This document shows positions 1 through 12,709 of a stretch of DNA of 64,000 bases, piece after piece. The stretch is taken from positions 4,208,501-4,272,500 of the forward strand of contig NC_056533.1 of assembly GCF_910596095.1 (NCBI RefSeq), read 5' to 3'. The notes beneath the pieces are model-generated. The model saw only the letters and a list, made by a program, of their open reading frames with translations. It was not told where the DNA came from and ran no database searches. The stretch comes from Thunnus maccoyii (Eukaryota; Chordata; Actinopteri; Scombriformes; Scombridae). The position numbers and the translations under genes are program-made. Position 1 is the stretch's first letter, and the number at the start of each line of letters is the position of its first letter.

Positions 1-290
1 AAAGACAGACTGAAAATCAAGTTGAAGTATTTAATAAAAGTTGATATTATGATTATACAATTCACTATAGTAGATCATATTACCAATTTATTCACATCCA
101 GTCTAATTATAAATCATTTTGCAGCGATAATTACCTCACTTGCTAAATAAAATAACGCCCTGACATGTGACTTCTGAAGACATAGGACCATTGATTCGTG
201 AATAACGTTTGCAAGATTAACAATTACTGCATTTATAAGCAACAGATTCAGAGATAAACTGGCTGTCACCTTGTCATATGAAATCCTTAC

Positions 291-394
291 CGATGAGTAC
301 AGTCTCCCATCGCCCTCTATGCAGAGAAACTGTGCGGCTGCTACTCCTCTGATGACAACACAGCCTTGATCCACAGGACGGATCTCCAGCAGGC
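291..394 (-). CDS. fgf19: fgf19 exon 2 (104 bp)
   Basis: The acceptor CTGCAG precedes base 394 and the donor GTAAGG starts at 290. Translated in the exon 1 frame it reads LLEIRPVDQGC...LYSS without a stop. The length of 104 bp matches the middle exons of fgf4 and fgf3 in this window. Confidence 0.92.
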
Positions 395-713
395 CTGCAG
401 TTCAAATGTTCATCAGAGTGAAAAATGCCACCAAAACTGCTCCACTCATCAATTTACTCACAAGCATCACAGTTTGTTGCTTGTCAAAAATATTTGACTT
501 ACTGTGCTGAGTTTGGTCCGCAGAGCCGTGGATCTGCCCATCCCCACTGATCAGAAGGTGCAGTCCTGGTCTGGCGGCGTACAGGTGCCTGAAGCGGACC
601 ACCTGGCCCCAGCCGTGGTCGATGTGGGGCCCCTGATCCGATAGAGGCATGCAAACAAGTCCCATAGCAAAAAACAGGTTGGCAACGGATACAGTGACCA
701 ATCTCGGTTTCAT
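291..713 (-). CDS. fgf19: Fibroblast growth factor 19 (partial: exons 1 and 2; last exon off the left edge)
   Basis: Encodes a secreted FGF of the FGF19/21/23 subfamily, which signals through FGF receptors with Klotho co-receptors (bile acid control in mammals; brain, eye and fin patterning in fish). Exons are 713-503 (211 bp) and 394-291 (104 bp), giving residues 1-105. Residues 1-22 form a hydrophobic signal peptide, followed by the subfamily motif PLSDQGPHIDHGWG and then RHLYAARPGLHL, the start of the beta-trefoil core. Exon 2 supplies LLEIRPVDQGCVVIRGV and FLCIEGDGRLYSS. The start is the first in-frame ATG (713), with A at -3. Both donors (GTAAGT, GTAAGG) and the acceptor (TGCAG) are canonical. 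Intron 1 is only 108 bp. The third exon, with the C-terminal Klotho-binding tail, is not in the 290 bp left of exon 2 and must lie outside the window. Its position beside fgf4 and fgf3 supports fgf19 over fgf21 or fgf23. Confidence 0.93.
503..713 (-). CDS. fgf19: fgf19 exon 1 coding part
   Basis: Holds 70 codons plus one base (phase 1). It encodes the signal peptide and the PLSDQGPH and RHLYAARPG motifs, ending after QTQH. The donor GTAAGT occupies 502-497 on the minus strand. The split serine codon is completed by GC at the start of exon 2. Confidence 0.93.
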
Positions 714-796
714 GATTCTTCAAACCCTGTGTGAGCGCTCTGTTGCTGCTCCCCCCACTCCAGTGTGAAGTAAGGTAGTCTCATCTCAACCCAGCC

Positions 797-827
797 TTTA
801 AATTTGACCCTTATCAGCTGCTGATAA
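797..827 (-). promoter_or_regulatory. fgf19: Probable fgf19 core promoter: TATA-like box beside a GATA palindrome
   Basis: On the minus strand about 85-95 bp before the fgf19 ATG there is an A/T core AAATTTAAAGG, a plausible weak TATA box. Immediately upstream is TTATCAGCTGCTGATAA (811-827), two GATA sites facing each other as an 8-bp inverted repeat around one base. The promoter role is inferred from position; transcription start was not observed. Confidence 0.45.
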
Positions 828-1494
828 CCCTCTTTCCCAAATCCAGTTCCCAGAAGCAGACCATAACACACCCCTGCACGACATCCAACTGGATCATAGC
901 TCATTGGCCCCGGTCGAGCCCCAACCCGAGCCCCTCTCTGGTCTGTGAAAAAATGACACTGATACTCATAACTGCCTCCCTGCTGGAGATATTGTGGAAG
1001 AATTTGAAATTTTGAAGCTTTAATGATGAAAATTTCTGCTTGGTAATTAATTTGCATGCTGAACGTACCAGAAGACACTAATGATTTAGTCAAGTCACTC
1101 ATCCTGTATATAGTTGATACCTTTTTGAGGAGGAGTGAGGAAACTTTCACGCTTTTAAAAAGGATTTTGGCATGAACTCCCAATGCAGGACACAACTGGT
1201 GGCTGCATCTGCCCCGATGACCTCTACAGAAAACTGACTCCAGGTACAGCTCAGTGTAGTGAACATGTCTCCCTCAGCCATACCAGTAGACCTACATATA
1301 AGCCACATGCAGTAAAGGTCTGTGCAGGTCAACCAGTAGAGCCAGAAATAAATAAAGCCTCAAATATGCATCAACATTTGTGGAAATTATACATTTTACA
1401 ACTACTGCAACTTGTACACTGCTGTTTACAATAATGAAAGCCAATCATCATTACCTCTGATGCTGTATCATTATTATTAGTAGTAGTGATGGTA
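828..1494. other. Intergenic sequence upstream of fgf19, nothing recognised
   Basis: No exon-like reading frame with splice sites, no repeat family and no clear motif was recognised here. The open frames are short and have no family resemblance. Confidence 0.5.
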
Positions 1495-1502
1495 GTATAG
1501 TG

Positions 1503-1979
1503 CAGTGCATTTACTCAAGTACTTTACTTCAGTGCTTCCAGTACATGGTATTTTATACTACTCTACTACATTTCAGAGAGAAATATAGTACTTTTTACTT
1601 CCCACATTTATTTGTCAGCTACTTTACAAATTAATATTTTACATACAAAACATATGATGAGCTTGTATAATATATTGCAGCATTATAGGTTTAACTAAAA
1701 TGAGCTCCACCTCAACCAACTACAACCATCAAACAGCTACATTAATGCATCAATAATAATATTCAATAATATAGGATAATTAGTATATTATGTATAGGGG
1801 GGATTGGTTCTGCGTTGAGAACTTTTATTCTTGATAATTTAGGTACATTTTGCTTTTAATATTTACATATTTTACTTAAGTAATATTTTCAGTGCAGCAC
1901 TTTTACTTTTAATGGAGTATTTTTACATTGTGTTATTGATATTTTTACTTAAGTAAAGATCTGAATACTTCTTCCACTG
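1503..1979 (-). mobile_element. hAT-type MITE of the fish 'GTGGAAGAAGTA' family, reverse orientation
   Basis: Ends are CAGTGCATTTACTCAAGTAC on the left and the complement of CAGTGGAAGAAGTATTCAGA on the right. The interior is rich in AAGTA and TACTT blocks. Flanking octamers GTATAGTG and CTATAGTA agree at 6 of 8 positions, fitting the 8-bp target duplication of hAT transposons. No transposase is present. The same family occurs at 3489-4331. Confidence 0.75.
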
Positions 1980-2079
1980 CTATAGTAGTGGTAGTAAAAT
2001 ATACTGATGGAGTAACATTAATTAAAAAACAAAACAAAACAAAAAAAATCAGTAGAAATAGTAATGGTAGGAGCAGCAG

Positions 2080-2185
2080 CAGTAATAATGAGTGTTGCAC
2101 GAGGTCTATTAGTATAACAGTAGTAGTAGTAGCTGTAGTAGCAGGAGTATGAAGCAGTAGCAGTGACAGTAGTAGTAAGAATGTT
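2080..2185. repeat. Impure AGT/AGC trinucleotide microsatellite
   Basis: Runs of GTAGTAGTAG, AGCAGCAGCAGT and similar triplets with interruptions. A simple-sequence repeat with no sign of coding use. Confidence 0.8.
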
Positions 2186-3488
2186 GTTTTTGTTGTTGTA
2201 AGTTAAGAGTCTGGCAGAAGGAACAGTTCCAGTCTAAACAGACCTTGGTTCATGCCTATAGACTGCATGTCTTACGTTGATGATCACGTTGCACAATTAC
2301 GTTACATAAAGTGCTACCAAATGTATTCTGTCAAATTGCACATTTTTTTATTTGTGGACAGGGTAAAGTCTACAGATTGGGCTGAATCCAAGCGGAGCTG
2401 TGAGACTGGGTCACTCCACACTAAAATAACAGACTTCTTTCCGCTCTTATCACATTCTGGCCTGTGCTTCCGATGCTCTGAGTTGCATTTACATACAAGT
2501 TAAACTGTAATGGAAAGTAAACATCACCATTCACGAAAAGGCAACCAGAGGCCCTGATTTCAAAACCTTATCTTTTTGTAAGTTTTTGGATTTGTAAATT
2601 GATCCTCTCTGAGGGAAGATGGTGTTACTGTCTGTGCACGTTGTGGCACTTTGACAAGCGTGTTTTTTAGGGAGCTTGATGCATATGAAGTCCGTCTCTT
2701 AGTACCTAACACATCTGCACACTTTCTGTCACTAGATGGCAGCCTGGAATATGAATGTATCTCTTCAGAGCACAAGGTAAACGTGAAGATTTGAAGCAAC
2801 TGTGCTGTGTGTGGAGAACACAGAAAGTCAAGTCACCTTTACTTATATAATGTTTCAAACACAACAGAATTGACCTGAAATGCTTTACAAACAATGATGA
2901 TCAGAAGTAAAATACATGAAGCTGTAGACACAGAAAGATGTCCAATAAACAGTCATTCTCCGATAGCACGGACACATTGTATACTCTATATAAAAAAGAA
3001 ACTGTACATCACTTTATCATCACTTGCATCAGTTATCATCATTGCTTGAATAATCTTTAAGTTATTTATGAGCCCTTCATCTCTTATGATGCCAGAAAAC
3101 TCCAGCTCTGCACCTGCTTCATCAGTTGAAAGGTTGTGGGGTATAGATAGTGCTGTTCCATGAGGATACTGATGGGTATAATGGTGTTTATCATACTATA
3201 AGTAGTTAAGATAATCAGTGAAGTGGACTGTTCATGATTGTTGAGTGAAACAATGACACATGAACACCATTCTCTCATGCAGGGGATATGTATACAGTCA
3301 GCTCAGGCCAAACTGGCTGAATGTGCATGAAATGTAGAATTTCACATATTCCCTCTACATCAGAACAACAGAGTCCTCTGAAAATGAAGCATGAAGCATC
3401 AGGCGAACTGTTGACGACGTACATTCATATCACTTATTTATCTATTTATTCTATAATGTTTAGTTTCCACCTGAACTTTCACAACCAT

Positions 3489-4331
3489 CAGTGGTGGAAG
3501 AAGTTTTCAGATCCTTTATATAAGTTCAAATACAGCAATGTAAAAATACTCCATTACAAGTGTAAGTCTTGCATGAAAAATCCTACTACAGTAAAAGTAC
3601 ATTATTAAAAGTACAAGTATTGCAGTAAAAGTAGTGGTTTGATCCCTCTGACTGATATATTATTATATATGACATCATTAGATTATTAATAGTGAAGCAT
3701 CAGTGTTAAAGCAGCATGTTAGTGTTGTAGCTGCTGGAGGTGGAGCTAGTTTACACTACTTTATATACAGTTAGCTAGTTTAGTCCAGTGGTTCCCAACC
3801 TAGGGGTCAGGCCCCTCCAAAGGGTCAGCAGATAAATCTGAGGGGTTGTGAGATGATTAATGGGAGAAGAAAGAGGAAAAAACAAAGTTCTGATACACAA
3901 ATCTGTTTTCAGTTTTTGGACTTTTTCTCTAATCTTTGATTTTTGGTGAAATATTGGATCATTTGAACATTTATTGAAATGAAACCATTTGAGAAGTTTA
4001 GAAAAATCATTATTTGGTGGAGCTGTTAACAACTCATAGACATGTGAAATGTGACCCCGACTACACACTGCTTTTTGTAAGACGTCAAAAGCCACAAAGG
4101 TTGGAAACCACTGGTTTCATCTTTAACAATGTGTTGTATTTTAAAAGCTTGTTATATTATCCATTGTGTCAAATGTTCATCTGAAAAGTAACTAAAGCTG
4201 TCAAATAAATGTAGTGGAGTAGAAAGTACAATATTTCCCTCTGAAATGTAGCATCACATGGAAATACTCAAGTAAAGTACATGTACTTCAAAACTATACT
4301 TATTTACAGTACTTGAGTAAATGTACCACTG
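3489..4331 (+). mobile_element. hAT-type MITE carrying a second nested hAT MITE
   Basis: Begins CAGTGGTGGAAGAAGTTTTC and ends GAGTAAATGTACCACTG, the same family as 1503-1979 but in direct orientation. The flanking octamers ACAACCAT and ATAACCAC match at 6 of 8 positions. Bases 3786-4113 are a separate inserted element; removing it leaves a MITE of about 515 bp. Confidence 0.78.
3786..4113. mobile_element. Nested hAT-type MITE with CAGTGGTTCCCAACC termini
   Basis: The termini CAGTGGTTCCCAACC and GGTTGGAAACCACTG are inverted repeats of each other with one mismatch. Flanking octamers GTTTAGTC and GTTTCATC agree at 6 of 8 positions, as expected for an aged hAT target duplication. It has no transposase and sits wholly inside the 3489-4331 element. 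Confidence 0.8.
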
Positions 4332-7300
4332 ATAACCACAATAGTAATAGAAAATTGGGTTGTTGCAACTATAGATTAAAGCCTGGTGTTTTCACTTACA
4401 TCTCTTGACGTCTCTTCACTCTCCTGTTGCACCTGTCAACTGGGACAACTTTATCATTCTTATTGGTACATTTTAACATGGTTGTGATATCATTTGAGGC
4501 AATTTATCAGATTTCACACAGCTCCCTCTGAAGCCACAGAAGGCTTTACACTACTTTTTTCATGCAGTAGTAATCCTTAACACCTGGAAACACACGCTGA
4601 TGTGTGATATTTATGGAGTTCCAGTTTAATCTTCGCCTTCCTATTGACCTTATGCATGATCTGTCTAGAAAACTTGAACTTTAAAAATGTTGGCATTGGG
4701 CATAACAAATATATTGAATGAAATCCAGGGTTTTGCAGAATCAGTGTTGGTGTCTGATGAGGGGGTTGCCTGATTCCCAGCATACTTTTGCTGAACGTCA
4801 ACCTCAGCAGAGATCTAAACATATATATATATTATATATATACATATACATATATATATAACTAAGAATATAGAACACCATATTCCACCAATTCATTAAG
4901 AGGGTAAAACCGATGACATAATAGTCAAAACAGTGTGACATTGTGTAACGTAGAGGAAGTGATGGATCCTGAACAAAAGAAAAAAAGTCCTGCCAGCAGC
5001 CACAAGAGGCTGCAACGGTCATTAACCCCACAGTGTGGAAGTGTTGGAAAGGACACACAGACTTTGTTTTAGATTCTTGCCAACAGTGGAGTTAAAACTG
5101 TAATATTTATCCTGAGGAAGAAGCTAGAGGAAACCTGATCTTTTAGGGGAGCATGAATGGTTTCTGTGCATTTGATGGAGATTTGTCAGTGTTGGATGTT
5201 GATGATTCTTTTGTAAAAGTGTTAATTTGAGTTTTGTTTATTTGCACACAAAGACCAACAGAACGTATTGATGACTTCTACCTAAAAAATATAAAACATA
5301 TTCACACTGTTAAAAATATACTGCATGTTATGACAACAAAGAGATTGTATAAGAGAAATGATATATTTTTTAATGCTCTATACTTTAAGAAAGATGAAAT
5401 ATCAATACATTTGGAAAATAAGTTTCATAAATTTGGAGTGCCATATCTGAAAATCAACCCCTGCTCATGAGATGTTTGGGAAAATGAAGTTTACATGACT
5501 GTCAGGTTGAAACAATCTGAGAAAGGAACAGCTGCTCACAGCTCAGACATATAATAAAAGGTTAGGAACTAGTGCATCAAAATGATGGGCAGACCGACAG
5601 ATTAACCGACCGAGTGACATCTGCCATCCTTGGGCCTCTTTAGTGAGGCAAAAATCTACAAATCTATTTATACAAACTACAAACTTGTCAAAATGAATAC
5701 ACACAACATACTGTAAGTGAGAAAACCTTTCAAGAGGAAATTGTTGATCTGTGTAACCCGTATACATACGTATATCTTCAAACGGTGAACTTTTCAAACT
5801 CCTGAATGTGAACTTATTTCTGTTTTAAGCTTGGTTACGATGCATTTTTAATGAATTCTTTTAATTTTTAAAGGGGTTTAAGGAAGATTTTGTCAACTGT
5901 AATCCTTTTTCTTATAACTGTAAAAAAAATTCAAATACATGCTTTTTATCAAATAGCAGCATCTTGTACTTTCTGCAACCCTGTCATTTCTATGAGACAG
6001 GGTTGACTCTCTGAAATGTTCCAGAGCTGTTTGTGAACATTTGTTTACTTGGTTACAGGCTCTCCAGTCCAGCTGATGAAATGAGCCACACAGACCAGAC
6101 TGCGACAGCATGGTTTGACCTGCTGACATTTGAGAAGCGTGGCTGCCTTGTATGATATGATGATGCTGTTTGAGTCAGAGCTGGCCTGAGCTGTTTGCCG
6201 GCTGAGAGACACTCTAGGACATAGCAAGATGATGTCAGGCCACAAAACTGGGCTTTTGTGTGAGGCGGATGTTGCAGCCGTGCAAGCAACCAACCTACTG
6301 TATGTGGGCTTACACCTACACTGATTTCCATCACATCACTGGAAGGCAGACAAATATGCTTTGTAGTCTGACTGTCTTACCTTGGACTTGCAAATGCATT
6401 ATTTCTTTTTTTTAAAATTTGACTTTTACAGTATGTATGTGACTGAATTAATTAAAAATGAAATGAAATGAAATATTCTCAATTTAATATAATGATTAAA
6501 GATTTCATATTTTCAAAAGTGAGTCATAACCACTTTTATTTTAAACTAAATTACTATCAACTGACACATATGATGGGATCCATTATGGCCAGTATAATCC
6601 ACTCAAAGTAATCTCCAGTTGGGTAGTAACTACTTTTTTCCAATAGAGGGCAGTGGTGATGCTTCAAAGGAAATGCAGCACTACAGGGTCCCCAAATGTC
6701 AAATAGGATTCATCAAAATAATTAAGTAAATAATTGAATTCATAAATACTTTGTTATTCTGTGTTGGTAGAATCTCTGGTGAGTGATTGTTGAAGTTATG
6801 TCCGCCCCAAATGAACAATAAAAGCAAATATGGTTGTGATGCAGAGATGTAAAAAGCTAAACATGCTAGCAACAAGCCATAGTTTTCACCAAAGCATAAT
6901 GAAATATATGGCTAAAAACACAAGACATATTTGGTCATATTTTGGTGAAAAGGTGAGATTGGTGGATTACAGCAAGAGTTATTTGAAAGGTTCTGGAGAT
7001 TTTTACACACTTCTTTTGCCATTGCTGTTGGAATCAATTCTGAATCCTAGCTAGCTACATCTGTCATCCAACACAAAGGAGCCAAGCTATACCAAGTAAT
7101 CACCATACTGAGTTAGCGTGTAGTTTAACATTAGCATATTTAGTCCATATGCTTTCATAAAGAGGAGAAAAGTAGTTTTGAGTAGATTTAACATTTTTAC
7201 CTACTGAAGCTTCACGCTAACTCTATAGTTCTTGCTCTATTAAAACAATCGCTATGTTGTTTTGCTATATGAACATTAAGCATCTATAAACTTAAATGCT

Positions 7301-8760
7301 ACATTCAGGAAATCTCTGCTAGCTACATTGTTGTGCTTCTTTGCTGTTCTAAAACACACCTGTGCTTAGCTGCAACACTGTTGCCAGTTTGCATGCTGAG
7401 GAAGGACGTTTGCAATCAGATAATATCCGGTTACCATTCAGCAGCCAGATAAGATGCTGGAATTGAGCTTGTTGATTTTTTATCATTTTCAAGAGACTCA
7501 GGGTGGAGAAAAACAGCGGAGGACAAATCAAGATGTCACAAGACTCCTCAAATAGCTACAAACAGCCACCCTTTAATCATTTCAACAATCTACAGCAGTT
7601 CTTACAGATGGAGGACATTTGGAGTCCCATACAGGTTCTTTGGGCATGTGGACACACCTAGAGGTTGGGTGTTATTTGAAATATTTCAATACTAGTGCTA
7701 ATATGATAAAGAGTTTCGTACAAGTTTTGGTACTGATACCAAATACTTTTTTTTCTCTATCGAACTTTGAGAAATATTATTTTCTGTAAAACCTATTGTC
7801 TAAACACAGGGAGCAGTACGAGAGCCTAGCCTGAATAAAATTCAGTCTAAAATTTGCAAAACTTTGGTTTAATCCAGGAACTATCTGATCCAAAGAATAA
7901 GACAGTGAGATTATTAATTTAACTAGACATTCAGTGTCAACTTGTTGTAGTTTTTGAAACTCAGTGCTGTGGACATATAGTCAGTACCGAAATAGTATTG
8001 GGGTTTAAAACTCAGCTCTGTCTCCACCAGGTCATTAGTTTGAGTGGCTCTTCACTTTCCTGCTTGTACACAAGTTTAAGGTGTTATTTTGTTTTAATTC
8101 ACATTCTCTTCTGTTAGATTTTTTGTGAATTTGCTTAAGACTTGTGCGTTATTTGGATGGAAACATACACATACTTTTTGTTTAGGCTGTAGTAGAAGTG
8201 CTTGTACTCCAATATTGTTTCAGTGTTCAGCCTTTGATAAAGTGATAGGGTCGACGGGACACTCAAGTCAGCTGCAGCTTTAGAGTCTCGCTAATAAGCC
8301 GTGACCATGAGCTCTGTGTGTGTACAAGGCAAGAGTCCACGTCATTTCCTAAAGTCACACATATACACCACAAGCAAGTACACAGGAAATCACAGTGAGA
8401 AATGGGTGTGGGAAATGGGAGGATATAGGGAGTCTTTAGAAGTACCTTCAGTTTACAGCTCAACATCTGGAGCATCTCAGACAGGCGGATGATAACTGCC
8501 ATCTTCCCACAGAGACAGACAGAAGAGTGCTTTTCTTTGAGGGTGAAGCTCACAAAAATCACAAGTGTTCAATTAAGTCTGATGAACTTGATTGTTTCTG
8601 CTTGGATTTTAAGCTCCATATTAATGCTGTGATCTACATGAGATGAGATACAGTATGTATATGAGATAAATGTTACTGATGAGTATTTAAAAAAAAAAAA
8701 AAAAACGCAAGAAAAATAATTTATTGTTTGGTTTTCCCAGTTTTAATCAAATTTAATCTG
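4332..8760. other. Intergenic, AT-rich; an AT microsatellite, otherwise no gene
   Basis: An (AT)n tract lies at about 4819-4860 and an AAATG pentamer run at about 6450-6475. About 7660-7760 (GGTACTGATACCAAA) looks repeat-derived. No exon, RNA gene or recognised conserved block was seen. Confidence 0.5.
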
Positions 8761-10490
8761 ATGATTTTTGTGAATTGTGTGTTGCATTGTGGGACAATAG
8801 TGTCCATGAACATTCAGTAATTGATTGGGTTTCATGCGTAAGCATATGAACTTGTGTCATTGTGTCATTCTGCCTGCATGAAGTCACTACTGAAATCATG
8901 GTTATATTTATTCATAGAGAGCCAAAGGCCTGGCGTCACTTTCTGTCTAGCTGTGCTTTGCTATCTTCTGAAACTTTCATTCATCTGTCTTTCTGAAAAA
9001 GTGGAATGAGTTGCTCTGGTTTGCTGTCTATATTCTAAGATAAATGACCACCTACTACAGCAGTTGCTATTTGAACATGATATGAATTATACAAAAAATA
9101 ATAATAAAATATATATACGTATATATTATATAATATATGATACGACATTGTAATAGTTGGTTTCTTCCATATTCATAATATCCACCGACGCTCTCTTCTA
9201 ATGTTATATTTCCAAGTCTCTGCTGTCCACCAAACGTCTGCATCATCTGGGCCTCCATGTCCTGCTCTAACACAGACATGTATGGACTAACCTCTGCCAC
9301 AGAACTTGCCTCTTCTATTGAGTTTGTGACCTTTGACCCACAAAGGTCTTGGGCTTCTGGGAAATGGTGTTTGTTTACGGCAGTTAAAAACAGACATTTT
9401 TATGTCACTACTACATTTTTAAGTCACTACTGAAAAATGAACATGCTGCTGAGCAAGGTTACGGTAATGATTCACTTTTACACATTAGTGTTACTACAAA
9501 TGTCCGATTCACTAACAAATCAGGATGTTTGTTTACATAAAACAGTAAATGAGTTGCATTTAAAACACATTTAAATGCAATCATTTTCACATTGGTTTTC
9601 TCTTGGATTTGTTTTTTTTTCCAATTGTTTTCATTCCAGTGGATTCCAGCTGAGTGTTTCTAGCCCTCGTCTGATGGAACAGATATCACTAGCATTTCAC
9701 TTGCACTATACGTGCACAAACATGACCTGAGGCGTATTTTAAACCTTTAACTCTATTTTCTTCCATTTTATGTGCACAACTACAGTGACTGTGTGTTGGA
9801 CTCTGAGTGCTGCCAAAACTCTGGTGACCGACACACAATACTGAACACATTCTGTGTAGAAGGAAGCTGCTTCTCTGCTAAACATGCTGCTTCCAGTGCA
9901 CAGCCTGTGAAGATATTGTGTAAAGAGACTGGAGAGGCTGCTCGGTAAAATGTTTTTTTGGCCACATCAGGCAGTGGAAACAAGCTGTAAAGTAAGTTTT
10001 ACCAAACTGTTGCCTATTTACATATTCAGGTGACACAGAACAACATTAAAATGTGTTTTGAGTTGTGTTTGTGTCCACCTGATGAATGTAAGTCCAATAT
10101 TCACTCTTCTTTTAGCCTGTTTTGGTCTCCATCAACTCCTGAGAAAAAGAAATGAGTCTGAGATCATTTGCTTTGGGTTCGTCACTATGTGCAACTCCTG
10201 TTACATACTGTAGACAGAGTCATGTGTCGTAGCCATAGTCAATTTATGACTTTAGCTAGAAATCATGCACATTCTGTACAAAAGCTTGACAACAATCTGA
10301 AAACTTAAACTTAAAGGAATTAAATCAGAAAAAACTCTTTATGTACAAATATTTTGGAAAATGGCAATTAATAATTAACCTTGTAAAGAAACTGAAACCC
10401 AAATGAGGTTTTTATTTTCATTGTAAGAAATGTTTTCCCTTTGCAGCAAGAAAAAAGTATTGTTCAGTCCACAGTTCTAACTGTTTTAGA
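8761..10490. other. Intergenic; small repeat fragment near 8.8 kb, otherwise nothing recognised
   Basis: A segment at about 8776-8832 containing GGGACAATAGTGTCCAT is shared with about 38740-38795, so it is probably an old repeat. An (AT)n stretch occurs at about 9105-9140. No coding sequence is supported. Confidence 0.45.
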
Positions 10491-10492
10491 TT

Positions 10493-11010
10493 ATGGGGAC
10501 TACTTTATATTACTTTATAGGCCTATCACTATCTCTGCATTTCATTTTCAACATTAGTCACTGTAAATTATACATGTCAACTGGATGGACTTCACTAAAA
10601 ATACAGAGAAAGGTTCATGCGTACCTTTTGATTTTTAAAGCCATCCTTGGTAAACCTCCTGTTTCCCACAGCTCTCAGTCCAGATCATCTAGATGGATAA
10701 TCTGCAGTGTCTCTAGAGTGCTCAGAACTTGATAAAAGTTCTTCCTCCGCACCATGGGGCTTGGAAAAATGCATCAGATAAGCTTCTGGAATCAGGCATT
10801 CAAGCATCACAGTATAAAAATGCTTCATGTAATTGTTTTGAAAGCTTTATATTTCATATGTCTCTCAGGTTCTGATTTGTTGTGTTAGATGTGATTGTTG
10901 TAAATTCATTTTATGACACCTGTTGTATGCTGCCATTCCGACAGGTCTCCCTTGTCAAAAAGATAATGTATCTCAAGAGACTTCCTGGTCAAATAAAGGT
11001 TAAATAAAAA
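10493..11010 (+). mobile_element. Remnant of a LINE-type retrotransposon 3' end
   Basis: The plus-strand frame 10493-10732 includes HAYLLIFKAILGKPPVS and a following RSSRW, resembling the degraded C-terminal part of fish non-LTR reverse transcriptase ORFs. Downstream, GACAGGTCTCCCTTG and CCTGGTCAAATAAAGGTTAAATAAAA (10939-11010, written here in part) resemble the usual tail of such fish elements. The frame is broken and the clade was not determined. Confidence 0.6.
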
Positions 11011-11328
11011 ATGTAGATTATTGCTATATATTAAAATTAATGATTCAATTTATGAAATATTTTTGACACTATAAAACACTTTTAAATATATGTCTCTATC
11101 TCTAGCAGCAGTGGCACCAAAGAACTTAGCTGGAAGGAGAGACAAAACATTCAGCAGCTCTCGGCTAATTTGCCTGTGATGAAATGAAATGAAATTAGCC
11201 TGAAATAAACCTCACCGGGCTTGGGCTCAAGGATTGGTTACCATAGCAACTTAACCTGGATGTCTGGATGTGTGAATTCTGTCATGAGCGGAGTGCAAGG
11301 TGTCACATAATTATGTCAGTGATGAAAG

Positions 11329-11402
11329 AGCGTGTGTGTGTGTTTGTGCTTGTCTGCGTGTGTGTGCGTGCGTGCTTGCATGTGCGTGTGTGTGTGTGTG
11401 TG
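11329..11402. repeat. Compound GT/GC microsatellite
   Basis: Alternating GTGTGT and GCGTGC blocks, interrupted by TTTGTGCTTGTC. Simple repeat. Confidence 0.85.
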
Positions 11403-11838
11403 CATGTGATTGACAGCCGTGCAGCAGCAGGTGTCTTGTCAGGCAGACTGGGTGCTGGCTGCAGCCAGTCAGGACATTTGAATGCTCCCAGTAATCACCT
11501 GATTTGCCTCTGGACTGTCCAGAAACCAGCCAGCTATTTCAACACCAGTGTGACCTTGTTTGCTTTACTAATTGATGGATTAATGATGTCGTCAGTCAGC
11601 AAAGATGACCGGAGGGCACTTATTTGAAAAAAACAAAACAAAACAAACAAACATACTAATTTTCACAAACTATCTTTAGGTCCACATCCACATATGTGAT
11701 GCCTGACAACTTGAATCCATACAAAGGTCACATTTGAAACACTTCAAATGAATTCAAATCTCCTCAATCCTCCCCTGTCTCACCGTGACACACACATCCT
11801 CACTGTTCTCTCCTCCATCTAATAAAACATCAAAGCGA

Positions 11839-11858
11839 GTGTGTGTGTGTGTGTGTGT
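11839..11858. repeat. (GT)10 microsatellite
   Basis: An uninterrupted GT run of about 20 bp in otherwise unremarkable intergenic sequence. Confidence 0.9.
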
Positions 11859-12709
11859 AGTGGAGGGGGAGAAGAGTTGTGTTTGACCTAAGATCTCCTC
11901 ACCTATCTGTATGTCTACGTAGACACCAGTAAATGGCTGTTAAATCACTCTTCTCTGTTGGCGCACACATTGTTGTCAACTCTCTCTCTCTTCACGTCTT
12001 GTTCAGCTTGAAAGGCTCAAACGTTTCATTGCACAGGTGTGTGTTTGAGTACAGTGCATGGTGTGTATCTCACAGACAATAGGAGAGTGGATGCAGGAGG
12101 CTGAGCTCTATCTTTAGTCCACTTTACAGACCTTTAACCAGGCCGGCCTTGGTTTCAGCCAGCAGAAAGCTGTCATTCTGTCATTCTTTCAGGCTGTGAC
12201 AAGGCCTGTTTTAGCCCAGGCTGCAGCTGAATGGAAGGACAGAAATACATATGTTGAGCAGCTATGTGAACACCTGTCCTGCTCTGGGCAAGGCGGCACT
12301 GCAGCCAATACACCATCAGAGTGGCAGGCAGCTATAGAGAATGGATAAATGATTCAGGTTCGTATCTCACAACAGGTCAGGTATGGAAGGCTGTGGAGAC
12401 CATGGGTGTGATTATTTTAATGATTTAATTTCTCTTGATTATATAATAATTTTCATGAACAAGTTTCATTTTTTAAAAATGATTTTTGATCTCAACAAAC
12501 CCAAACTGCCTTCACCTAATTTTATTGGATGAAACCCACAAGATTCTGATTTATACCATCTACACGGTGATTGCATTATGTCTGATCTAATCTCTTAAAT
12601 CCATTTAAGTTCCTCATACTTCCTGTGATTTATTACTGCACTTCCATAAAGTAAGGGTGACTTCACAAGACAGACAAGAAAAGAGCAGGCACCAGAAGCT
12701 GAGATATGT

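Noticed and set aside
1..290. fgf19 exon 3
   Set aside because: None of the expected C-terminal FGF19 motifs (the CSFLEQ and YNVY-type region) is encoded on the minus strand here; the exon must lie beyond the left edge.
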